A DNA stretch of 64,000 bases from Brachymonas denitrificans (GTDB lineage Bacteria > Pseudomonadota > Gammaproteobacteria > Burkholderiales > Burkholderiaceae_C): contig NZ_CAJQUA010000001.1 of NCBI RefSeq assembly GCF_907163135.1, forward strand, positions 2,123,001 to 2,187,000, given 5' to 3'. Made by a program: the position numbers and the translations under genes. The notes beneath the pieces were generated by a model that saw nothing but the letters and a program-made list of their open reading frames with translations, made no database searches and was not told the DNA's origin. Position 1 is the first letter of the stretch. The number at the start of each line of letters is the position of its first letter. Shown piece by piece: positions 27,310 through 34,760 of this stretch.

Positions 27310-29968
27310 TCCGTCCGGCGCAGCGTCGTCCCGAACGCATGCGGGCCCGACCGCAGAAACCCTCTCCGCGCTCATCATCGGCAGCGGCTTCGGCGGCCTG
27401 GGCATGGCGATCGCGCTGCGCAAGCAGGGCATCAGCGATTTCCTGCTGCTGGAAAAGGCGCACGACGTTGGCGGCGTCTGGCGCGACAACACCTATCCCG
27501 GCGCCGCCTGCGACGTGCCCTCGCACCTGTACTCCTTCTCGTTCGAGCCCAATCCAAACTGGTCGCGCCACTTTGCGCAGCAACCGGAAATCCTCGCCTA
27601 TCTGCAGCACTGCGCCCGCAAGTACCAGGTGCTGCCGCATCTGCGCTTCGGCGCCGAAGTGCGCGAGGCCCGTTTCGACGAGGCTGCACAGCGCTGGCGG
27701 GTCACGCTGCAGAATGGCGAAACCCTGCACAGCAGCCTGCTGATCAGCGCCACCGGCCAGCTCAGCCGGCCGCTCCTGCCCCGGATCGAGGGCATCGACA
27801 CCTTTGGCGGACCGGCCTTCCACTCCGCCCGCTGGAATCACGGTTGCGCGCTGCAGGCCAAGCGCGTGGCCGTGATCGGCACCGGCGCCTCGGCGCTCCA
27901 GTTCGTGCCTGCCATTGCCGGCCAGGTGGCGCAGCTATCGGTATTCCAGCGCTCCCCGGCCTACATCCTGCCGCGCCCGGACCACGCCTACAGCGCCGAC
28001 GCACAGGCCCGCTTCGCTGCCCAGCCCTGGCGCATGCGGCTGCACCGCGCCGGCATCTACCTGCACCATGAAGTCCGCGCCCTGGGCTTCACCCGCTTCC
28101 GCAGCCTGCTGCAGCCCGCCGTGGGCCGCCCTTTCCGGCAACTGCTGCGCGAGCAGGTGCCGGATCCCGCGCTGCGCCGGCAACTCACGCCCGACTACCC
28201 GATCGGCTGCAAGCGCATCCTGCTTTCCAGCGACTACCTCGCCACACTGGCACGCCCCAACGTGGCCCTGGTGTGTACCCCCATCCGCCGCATCGTGCCC
28301 GAAGGCGTGGAAACGGAGGATGGCACGCTCCACCGCGCCGACGTGCTGATCTACGGCACCGGCTTTGCCGCCACCGAATTCCTGGCTCCGATGCGCATCA
28401 CCGGCCGCGGCGGCATCGACCTGAACACGGTCTGGCAGGACGGCGCCAGCGCCTATCTCGGCATGACGGTGCCGGGCTTCCCCAATTTCTTCATGCTCTA
28501 CGGGCCCAACACCAACCTGGGCCACAGCTCCATCGTCTACATGCTGGAAAGCCAGATCGCCCACGTGATGCGCTGCCTGAAGGCGCTGCGCGGCAGTGGC
28601 GCCAGCGCGATCGAGGTCGATGCCGAGCGCTACCACCAGCATGAGCGGCGCGTGCAGCAGGCCCTGCAGCATACGGCCTGGCAGGGCTGCCAGAGCTGGT
28701 ACCTGGATGCACGCGGCCGCAACAGCACCAACTGGCCGGGATTCACCCTGGGCTACCGCTGGCGCACGCGCTGGTCCAGTCTGCAGGCCTACCGCTTCAC
28801 GCAGCCCATTCCCGGCCTGCCGAGCGCCGAGCGCGTGCTGCAGCCGGGCTCACCGCTGGAAGACCTGCATGCCGCCTTCCTGCGCGGCTTTCTGCGCCTG
28901 TGCTTTCGCGGGCTGATCGGCCCGCCGCGCGGGATTGACTTCCAGCGCCGCATCATCGCCCTGCTGGGCCCGCTCACGCCCGGCGTGCGCGGCATCCGGC
29001 GCGAGCGGGCCAGTCTCGGAGGCATCCCCGCCGAGCGTCTGGCACGACGCGATGGCTTCAGCGGTGACCATCCGGTCCCAGTGCATGATGCAACGCAGAA
29101 ACCCGCACCCAGGCACGGGCCGTTCGCCGCAGAGGCAACCCCACACGGCGACAGTCCACCCGGCGCATTGCTCTATCTGCACGGCGGCGCCTTCTGCATC
29201 GGCGGCCCCGACTCGCACCGCAGCATCGGCAGCCGGCTGGCCGTCTATTCCGGCCTGACCACGTGGATGCTGGACTACCGTCTGGCACCCGAGCACCCCT
29301 ACCCCGCAGCACTCGAAGATGCACTTGCCGCCTGGCAGGCCCTGCTGGATCAGGGTCTGCAGGCTCAGCAGATCGTGGTGGCGGGCGACTCCGCCGGCGG
29401 CATGCTGGCGCTGGCCCTGCTGCTGCGTCTGCGCGCGCAAGGCCAGCCCCTGCCCGCCGGCCTGATGCTGCTCTCCCCCGTCACCGATCCGTCGTTTTCC
29501 GGCCCCAGCATGCAGACCCATGCCGCACGTGACCCCATGCTGCATCCCGACTGGCTGCAGCAGGCCGTGCGCTGGTACGCCTGCCCGCCCGAAGCACTCG
29601 ACCACCGCCCGCTCGAAGCCGGCCTGCAGGACTTTCCGCCCCTGCTGCTGCAGGTCGGCGAGGACGAGGTGCTGCTGTCCGATGCGCAGCGGCTGGCCGA
29701 ACTGGCCCGGCGCGACGGCGTGCCCTGCCAGTACGAGCAATACGCCGGACGCTGGCACGTGTTCCAGTTGCAGGCCTTTCAGCTCGCCTCGGCGCGGCAC
29801 GCGCTGCGGCGGCTGGGCGCTTTCGCCCGGGCCGTGGTCCAGCCGTCCGCCAACCAGCCGTCTGCGCCACCTCCCGCTGCCGCAGATTCCCATGACCGCC
29901 CTGATGGAGCTCCCCATGCCAGCGTCCCGCCACCCTGCACAGCACCCGGTCCCGCTCCGTCACCATGA
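27293..29968 (+). CDS. Fusion of a Baeyer-Villiger-type flavin monooxygenase and an alpha/beta hydrolase
   Basis: One 891-residue chain carries two enzymes. Residues about 24-520 form a class-B flavin monooxygenase: FAD motif GSGFGG (30-35), the Baeyer-Villiger fingerprint FGGPAFHSARWN (171-182, FxGxxxHxxxW), and the NADPH motif GTGASA. Residues about 615-850 form an HSL-type hydrolase: oxyanion motif HGGAF (630-634), nucleophile Ser700 in GDSAGG, probable Asp791 in GEDEVLL and His822 in RWHVF. A linker of about 90 residues joins them. The expected chemistry is ketone to ester, then ester to acid plus alcohol, without release of the ester. In actinobacteria similar genes stand side by side (mymA-lipR and a short-chain dehydrogenase), and Gordonia acmA-acmB pairs a monooxygenase with an esterase. 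The frame is continuous, and no shift explains the join. Substrate unknown. Confidence 0.88.
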   Translation: MPAPTDPSGAASSRTHAGPTAETLSALIIGSGFGGLGMAIALRKQGISDFLLLEKAHDVGGVWRDNTYPGAACDVPSHLYSFSFEPNPNWSRHFAQQPEILAYLQHCARKYQVLPHLRFGAEVREARFDEAAQRWRVTLQNGETLHSSLLISATGQLSRPLLPRIEGIDTFGGPAFHSARWNHGCALQAKRVAVIGTGASALQFVPAIAGQVAQLSVFQRSPAYILPRPDHAYSADAQARFAAQPWRMRLHRAGIYLHHEVRALGFTRFRSLLQPAVGRPFRQLLREQVPDPALRRQLTPDYPIGCKRILLSSDYLATLARPNVALVCTPIRRIVPEGVETEDGTLHRADVLIYGTGFAATEFLAPMRITGRGGIDLNTVWQDGASAYLGMTVPGFPNFFMLYGPNTNLGHSSIVYMLESQIAHVMRCLKALRGSGASAIEVDAERYHQHERRVQQALQHTAWQGCQSWYLDARGRNSTNWPGFTLGYRWRTRWSSLQAYRFTQPIPGLPSAERVLQPGSPLEDLHAAFLRGFLRLCFRGLIGPPRGIDFQRRIIALLGPLTPGVRGIRRERASLGGIPAERLARRDGFSGDHPVPVHDATQKPAPRHGPFAAEATPHGDSPPGALLYLHGGAFCIGGPDSHRSIGSRLAVYSGLTTWMLDYRLAPEHPYPAALEDALAAWQALLDQGLQAQQIVVAGDSAGGMLALALLLRLRAQGQPLPAGLMLLSPVTDPSFSGPSMQTHAARDPMLHPDWLQQAVRWYACPPEALDHRPLEAGLQDFPPLLLQVGEDEVLLSDAQRLAELARRDGVPCQYEQYAGRWHVFQLQAFQLASARHALRRLGAFARAVVQPSANQPSAPPPAAADSHDRPDGAPHASVPPPCTAPGPAPSP

Positions 29969-30014
29969 CGCCCAGTCCGGTGCCTCCACACCCAAGCCCC
30001 ATCCGGAGCCGTCC

Positions 30015-30800
30015 ATGCCGCCATCGCCAGCCACCCGCCCCTGCCTGTTCATCTCGGGCGCCGCCGCCGGCATCGGTCGCGCCACCACGCGCCTGTTCGC
30101 TGCCCGCGGCTGGTTCGTCGGCATGGGCGATATCGACGAAGCCGGCATGGCCGAACTGGTAACCGAACTCGGCGCCGACAAGGCCATGGCGCTGCCGCTG
30201 GACGTGCGCAGCCCCGACGACTGGCATGCCGCGCTAGCCGCCTTCCACGCCCGCACCGGCCGGCTCGACCTGCTGGTCAACAACGCCGGCATCCTGATCT
30301 CCGGCCCGCTGCAGGACAACACCCTGAGCCGGCACAACGCGCAGATCGACATCAACGTCAAGGGCGTGCTGTATGGCTGCCATGCCGGCTTTGCCTATCT
30401 GGCCTCCACGCCGCGCGCGCAAGTCATCAACCTGGCTTCCAGCGCCGCCTTCTACGGCCAGGCCTCGCTCGCCAACTATTCCGCCACCAAGTTCTACGTG
30501 CGTGGCCTGACCGAGGCGCTCAACATCGAATGGCAGGACCACGACATCCGCGTGCGCGACATCATGCCGCTGTTCGTGCGCACCGCCATGGTCGACGACA
30601 TGAACGCGCAAAGCATCCGCCGCCTCGGCGTGCACCTGACGCCTGAGGACGTCGCCGCCGTGATCTGGAAAGCCGCGCAGCACCCCGGCTGGGGCAAGGT
30701 GCACTGGCCGGTCGGCGCCCAGGCCTCGCTGCTGTACAAGCTGACCGCAATCACGCCGGACTGGCTGAACCGGCTGGTGGCGCGGCGTATTGCGGTATGA
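30015..30800 (+). CDS. Short-chain dehydrogenase/reductase
   Basis: The 261-residue NAD(P)-dependent oxidoreductase has the cofactor motif SGAAAGIG (14-21), the structural NNAG, and the catalytic Ser-Tyr-Lys set in LASSAAFYGQASLANYSATK. The TGxxxGIG motif is written GAAAGIG, a common variant. The start at 30015 is preferred because GGAG sits seven bases upstream and the Rossmann fold starts right after; the frame is open further upstream but reads as the end of the fusion gene in another phase. Its place behind the GMC oxidoreductase and monooxygenase-hydrolase suggests it oxidises an alcohol to the ketone substrate, or reduces a product. This is inference from neighbours. Confidence 0.88.
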   Translation: MPPSPATRPCLFISGAAAGIGRATTRLFAARGWFVGMGDIDEAGMAELVTELGADKAMALPLDVRSPDDWHAALAAFHARTGRLDLLVNNAGILISGPLQDNTLSRHNAQIDINVKGVLYGCHAGFAYLASTPRAQVINLASSAAFYGQASLANYSATKFYVRGLTEALNIEWQDHDIRVRDIMPLFVRTAMVDDMNAQSIRRLGVHLTPEDVAAVIWKAAQHPGWGKVHWPVGAQASLLYKLTAITPDWLNRLVARRIAV

Positions 30801-30907
30801 AGCATCCGGGTCGGTAGCTCTGCCATCAAGCCCTCGGTGCCGCCCCCGGTACAGGATGTACGCTTGCACTGCTGGACCCCTCCTGCCCCAACAGGCAGAA
30901 TGGGCGC

Positions 30908-31582
30908 ATGATGCAGTCCCAGCTCCCCTCCAGCCCCGCCAGCGAGCGCAACAAGCAGCCCATTCTCGAAGTGCTGCACAGCTGGCTCGGCCCCACCGGC
31001 CAGGCGCTCGAAATTGCCAGCGGCACCGGCCAGCACATCGTGCACTTCGCGCAGTCCCTGCCCGGCTGGCACTGGCAGCCCAGCGATCTCGACAACTCGC
31101 TGTTCGAAGCCATCCGCCAGCGCAGCGCGCAGGCCGGCCTGGACCGCATCTTTCCGCCCGTGCTGCTCGACGTCCGCGCCCCGCACTGGGAGCTGCCCGG
31201 CCCGGTTGCCCCCGTGGAGGCCGATCCGCAGGCGGATCCGGATACCCCTGCAGTGCCGCAGTTCGACCTGATCTACTGCGCCAACATGCTGCACATCGCC
31301 CCCTGGGAGTGCTGTGCCGGCCTGATGCAGGGCGCAGCCCGCCACCTCGCACAGGACGGCCTGCTCGTCACCTACGGCCCCTATCTGGAAGATGCCATCC
31401 CCACCGCCCCGAGCAATCTGGCCTTCGATGCCGACCTGCGCCGGCGCGATCCCGACTGGGGCATCCGCCAGCTGGCCGATGTGGCGCGGGAATCCGAAGC
31501 CGCCGGCCTGCAGCTGCAGCAGCGCGTGACCATGCCGGCCAACAATCTGCTGCTGGCGTTTGCCAGACAGGCACCGGGCTGA
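30908..31582 (+). CDS. DUF938-family SAM-dependent methyltransferase-like protein
   Basis: The 224-residue protein matches the DUF938 (PF06080) family: SERNKQPILEVL at the N-terminus, the SAM motif I LEIASGTGQHIVHFA, QPSDLD (acidic loop) and NMLHIAPWE. Targets of this family are not established. A short insert rich in Pro, Glu and Asp (around residues 100-118) is unusual but in frame. It lies 107 bases after the dehydrogenase and before a strong terminator, so it could be read with that cluster or alone. Confidence 0.82.
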   Translation: MMQSQLPSSPASERNKQPILEVLHSWLGPTGQALEIASGTGQHIVHFAQSLPGWHWQPSDLDNSLFEAIRQRSAQAGLDRIFPPVLLDVRAPHWELPGPVAPVEADPQADPDTPAVPQFDLIYCANMLHIAPWECCAGLMQGAARHLAQDGLLVTYGPYLEDAIPTAPSNLAFDADLRRRDPDWGIRQLADVARESEAAGLQLQQRVTMPANNLLLAFARQAPG

Positions 31583-31622
31583 CTCACCGTCGCGCCGGCA
31601 ACTTGGCGCATGCTCCCAAAGC

Positions 31623-31650
31623 AAATGGGGCGCCCGCAGGCGCCCCATTT
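31623..31650. terminator. Strong bidirectional terminator between the DUF938 gene and yidC
   Basis: A perfect 12-bp stem AAATGGGGCGCC / GGCGCCCCATTT with the 4-base loop CGCA lies 40 bases after the DUF938 stop and 22 bases after the convergent yidC stop. The A- and T-rich ends fit an intrinsic terminator usable from both sides. Confidence 0.85.
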
Positions 31651-31672
31651 CGCATTCAGACCACAAGCCCGA

Positions 31673-33313
31673 TCAGCTCACGCCGAGTCGCTTGTTGATG
31701 AACCACTGCTGGGCAATCGACAGAATGTTGTTCGTCAGCCAGTACAGCACCAGGCCGGCCGGGAAGAAGAAGAACATCACGCTGAACATCAGCGGCATGA
31801 TCCACATCATCTTGGCCTGCATCGGGTCCGGCGGCGTGGGGTTGAGCCACACCTGCAGCAGGCTGGTGGCCGTCATCAGGATCGGCAGGATGAAGTAGGG
31901 ATCGGGCGTGGACAGGTCCTTCACCCACAGAATCCAGGGCGCACCGCGCATCTCGACGCTGGACAGCAGCACCCAGTACAGTGCAATGAACACCGGAATC
32001 TGCACCATGATCGGCAGGCAGCCACCCAGCGGGTTGACCTTTTCCTCGCGGTAGATGCGCATCATCTCCTGCTGCATCTTCTGCGGCTCTTCCTTGTAGC
32101 GCTCGCGCAGAGCCTGCACCTTGGGGTTGACGGCCTTCATCTTGGCCATGCTGGCGTAGGCCTTGTGGTTAAGCCAGTAGAAGGCGGCCTTGAGCAGCAC
32201 CACCAGCGCCACGATCGCCCAGCCCCAGTTGTGCAGGAAGCCGTGCAGGAAAGTGAGCAGCCAGTACAGCGGGCGTGCCAGGATGGTGAGCCAGCCGTAG
32301 TCCTTGACCAGGTCCAGGTTGGGTGCCACAGCGTTCATCAGCTTTTCGTCCTGCGGGCCGACGAACAGGGTGCTGGTGAATGTCTTGGTGGCACCCGGAG
32401 CGATGCTGCCCAGGTTGAACACCTGTCCGGCCGCATACAGGTTGCCCACCTTGCGCACGAAATTCTCGCGCTGCTGGCCGACCGGCGGCAGCCAGGCGCT
32501 GGTGAAGTAGTGCTGGGCCATGGCCACGTAACCGTCCGGTGCATTGCGCTGGAACTTCAGCTCCTTGCCCTTGTCCACGTCGGCAAACTCGACCTTCTGG
32601 TACTTGCCTTCGTCACTGTAGAACGCAGGGCCGGTGAAGGTGGAATAGAACATGCTGCCGGCCTGCTTGCTGCCGTCGCGCACGAACTGCTGGTACAGCT
32701 GCGGCGTTACGGCCGTGCTGCCGGTGTTGACCACGTCATGCTGCACACCGATGGCATAGCTGCCGCGCGTCAGCGTGTAGGTCTTGACCAGCTTCACGCC
32801 ACCCACGGGCTCGGATTCGAAGCGCACCTGCATGCTCTTCTGGCCGTCGGCCAGGGCACGTTCAGGAGTGGCGAGCTGCATGGGCGTCAGGTGGCTGGGC
32901 AGGTTGCCGCCGGCCAGGCCGGTCTGGGCCAGATACTGGTGGCTGGGCGTGTCCTGCAGCAGCACAATGGGCTGGCTCTTGGCGTTCTTGGAGTCTTCCG
33001 GGTACTTGAGCAGCTGCGCGCCCACCAGGGTGCCGCCATTGCTGTCGAAGGTCAGCTTGTAAACGTCGGTGCTGATCTCGGTGCGCTGGCCGGCCGTGAC
33101 GGTGCCGGCGGGACTGGCTGCGGCAGAAGCTGCCGTGGCGGCGGCCGTGGCAGCCGGAACCGTGCCGCTGGCTGCGCCGGAAGCAGCCACCGCAGGGGCC
33201 TGGCTCGGGAAGAAGGTGGCGGGTCGGCCGTTGTGGACCTGCCACTGGTCCCACAGCAGGATCAGCGCAAAGCCAAAGATGACCCACAGAATGGAGCGGC
33301 GGATATCGTTCAT
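31673..33313 (-). CDS. yidC: Membrane protein insertase YidC
   Basis: YidC inserts and folds inner-membrane proteins, alone or with SecYEG. The 546-residue product starts MNDIRRSILWVIFGFALILL (first membrane helix). It has a large periplasmic beta domain preceded by an Ala/Thr-rich stretch (about 43-70), and the five-helix insertase core with VNPLGGCLPIMVQIPVFIAL and the C-terminal NNILSIAQQWFINKRLG. Its start overlaps the yidD stop (ATGA), and yidD in turn overlaps rnpA, so rpmH-rnpA-yidD-yidC is one compact cluster. mnmE, the usual next gene, is displaced by about 6 kb. Confidence 0.97.
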   Translation of the reverse strand: MNDIRRSILWVIFGFALILLWDQWQVHNGRPATFFPSQAPAVAASGAASGTVPAATAAATAASAAASPAGTVTAGQRTEISTDVYKLTFDSNGGTLVGAQLLKYPEDSKNAKSQPIVLLQDTPSHQYLAQTGLAGGNLPSHLTPMQLATPERALADGQKSMQVRFESEPVGGVKLVKTYTLTRGSYAIGVQHDVVNTGSTAVTPQLYQQFVRDGSKQAGSMFYSTFTGPAFYSDEGKYQKVEFADVDKGKELKFQRNAPDGYVAMAQHYFTSAWLPPVGQQRENFVRKVGNLYAAGQVFNLGSIAPGATKTFTSTLFVGPQDEKLMNAVAPNLDLVKDYGWLTILARPLYWLLTFLHGFLHNWGWAIVALVVLLKAAFYWLNHKAYASMAKMKAVNPKVQALRERYKEEPQKMQQEMMRIYREEKVNPLGGCLPIMVQIPVFIALYWVLLSSVEMRGAPWILWVKDLSTPDPYFILPILMTATSLLQVWLNPTPPDPMQAKMMWIMPLMFSVMFFFFPAGLVLYWLTNNILSIAQQWFINKRLGVS

Positions 33314-33618
33314 GAAGAATGCTTGGTTGAAGACAGGGAGTCGTCGGAAGGGACGGCGTCCCCCGTCGCGGGCTTGCCCAGCAGGCTGCTGAACAGGCGC
33401 GGTTTGTCGGCGGGCACCGGGTCGCAGCCGCCGGCGCACCAGGGTTGGCAGCGGCCCAGCCGCTTGACGGTGAGGTAGCTGCCCGCCAGTGCGCCATGCT
33501 GCTCCAGCGCCTGCAGGGCGTAGGCCGAACAGGTCGGCTCGAAGCGGCACGACGAGCCCAGCCAGGGGCTGAGCAGCAGTCGGTAGGCCTTGACGCCGGA
33601 GATCAGGAGCTGTTTCAT
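33310..33618 (-). CDS. yidD: Membrane protein insertion efficiency factor YidD
   Basis: This small 102-residue protein has the conserved core GVKAYRLLLSPWLGSSCRFEPTCSAYA (in two parts: GVKAYRLLLSPWLGSSCRFE, PTCSAYALQALEQHG) and the CQPWCAGGCDPVP segment, the cysteine-bearing signature of YidD (DUF37). It is a membrane-associated helper of YidC-dependent insertion in E. coli. Both ends overlap neighbours by ATGA (rnpA upstream, yidC downstream), which shows tight translational coupling. Confidence 0.95.
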   Translation of the reverse strand: MKQLLISGVKAYRLLLSPWLGSSCRFEPTCSAYALQALEQHGALAGSYLTVKRLGRCQPWCAGGCDPVPADKPRLFSSLLGKPATGDAVPSDDSLSSTKHSS

Positions 33619-34196
33619 GGTGCAGCGCGCATTGTGCCAGAAGGCGTTGTCGCCGGTGGATTCGGCGCGCTGGCGGCAGCCGGAGCAGATGCGGCGTGGC
33701 CCGGAGCACCGGCCGCATCGGAGGCGGCAGTCCTGGCGCGCGCGCCGGCCGTGTGCAATGGCACCCGGGGCAATGGCCGCAGCTCCTGCCAGGCAACCCG
33801 CGCAAACAGCTGTTGCAGCTCGGTGCGCACGGCCACGCGCAGGGCGTCGGACGTGGCGCTGATGAAACGCTTGCGGTCGAACTCGCTGCGCAGGCGGATC
33901 ACCAGGGCGGTCTGCTCGGGAATCTGCGCCACATGGGCAGCGGCCACGGCGCGCATCTGGCGCTTGATGGTGCTGCGCGTGACGGCGCGGCGCGCCCAGC
34001 GCTTGGGCACCAGCACGCCGCAATGGCGGCCCGGCGCAAACAGCGGGCGCTGTACCGGCGCAACAAGGCCGACCCCTTCCTCTGTGGCGGGGGCCGGCTG
34101 CCAGTGCAAGGCATGCAAAACAAAATGGGGCGTTCGCCCCACGATGTTGCCCTGCATCACGGCCTGGAACTGGGCGCTGGTCTGCAAGGATTGCAT
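33615..34196 (-). CDS. rnpA: Ribonuclease P protein component, with an Ala/Pro-rich C-terminal extension
   Basis: RnpA binds the RNase P RNA and helps mature tRNA 5' ends. The core (about 1-135) shows HFVLHAL, GVLVPKRWARRAVTRSTIKR and RLRSEFDRKRF, the basic RNA-binding region. The usual RNR motif reads RSTIKR, so Asn is replaced by Ser. About 58 extra residues rich in Ala and Pro (136-193) follow the core; most family members are 110-140 residues. The start at 34196 begins MQSLQTSAQFQAVM. A terminator-like hairpin followed by TTTTGTTTTG lies inside the gene over codons 19-27. The stop overlaps yidD. It is preceded by rpmH after 73 bases. Confidence 0.93.
   Translation of the reverse strand: MQSLQTSAQFQAVMQGNIVGRTPHFVLHALHWQPAPATEEGVGLVAPVQRPLFAPGRHCGVLVPKRWARRAVTRSTIKRQMRAVAAAHVAQIPEQTALVIRLRSEFDRKRFISATSDALRVAVRTELQQLFARVAWQELRPLPRVPLHTAGARARTAASDAAGAPGHAASAPAAASAPNPPATTPSGTMRAAP
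34117..34141 (-). terminator. Intrinsic-terminator-like hairpin inside the 5' end of rnpA
   Basis: On the minus strand the coding sequence contains TGGGGCG-AA-CGCCCCA, a perfect 7-bp GC-rich stem, directly followed by TTTTGTTTTG. It lies 55 to 80 bases into rnpA. If it works as a terminator it would let most transcripts from the rpmH promoter stop after rpmH, so ribosomal protein L34 is made in excess of RNase P protein. This is inferred from structure only. Confidence 0.55.
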
Positions 34197-34269
34197 CAAC
34201 GGCGGCGCAGTGGCGTGGCGGGCGTGGGGATTGCGCAACCGGCGAAGGCGGCAATCCGGCCGGCTGGGA

Positions 34270-34404
34270 TCAGACAGCCAGGCGCTTGCGGCCCTTGGCG
34301 CGGCGTGCGTTGATGACGGCGCGGCCGCCCTTGGTCTTCATGCGGACCAGGAAACCGTGGGTACGGGCGCGGCGGGTTTTGGAAGGCTGGTAGGTGCGTT
34401 TCAT
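34270..34404 (-). CDS. rpmH: 50S ribosomal protein L34
   Basis: This 44-residue, highly basic ribosomal protein begins [20 protein letters not shown] and ends [11 protein letters not shown], the canonical sequence and length of L34. It is the first gene of the minus-strand rpmH-rnpA-yidD-yidC cluster. A strong sigma-70 promoter lies at 34553-34581, leaving a leader of about 140 bases. Confidence 0.98.
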   Translation of the reverse strand: MKRTYQPSKTRRARTHGFLVRMKTKGGRAVINARRAKGRKRLAV

Positions 34405-34760
34405 GGGAAAAATCCTCGGGAAGTCGTGTTGTTATGTCGGGGCTGCGAGGCAGCTTGCCAAGTGCGCACAGCGCACCGGCCTGACTGCAGCAGCGCGGCT
34501 CACACCGCCTGCCCAGCCCCTGTTCTCCCGTAAAATTTCGGGAAAGCTCGTGATTATCACAAAAATTTCGCGCTTGATCAATCACTTACTGCCCCAGTCA
34601 CGTATGTGGCGGCAAAAATACCACCCACGGGGCCGCCTGGCCTAGAATGGAAGGTCCCGCTGCCAGTTCCGAACAAGCGTGCAGTCCGGCCTTGCGCCCG
34701 GATGCCGATAGCAGCCTGCTTCCCCCCGTTTTTTGCCTTTCCGCGCCCCCATTGCCTCTG
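34405..34760. other. rpmH-dnaA divergent region; no clear DnaA-box cluster
   Basis: The 356 bases contain the rpmH promoter and an AT-rich patch (about 34530-34600) but no convincing DnaA box (TTATNCACA) was seen by eye, and no coding gene. In many bacteria this region carries the origin; here the evidence for oriC is weak. A dnaA promoter is expected on the plus strand but could not be fixed. Confidence 0.5.
34553..34581 (-). promoter_or_regulatory. Sigma-70 promoter for rpmH
   Basis: On the minus strand TTGATC (-35, 34576-34581) and GATAAT (-10, 34553-34558) are separated by exactly 17 bases, and TG one base before the -10 gives an extended -10 element. It points to rpmH, 149 bases downstream. 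The -35 overlaps the palindrome TTGATCAA. Confidence 0.75.
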
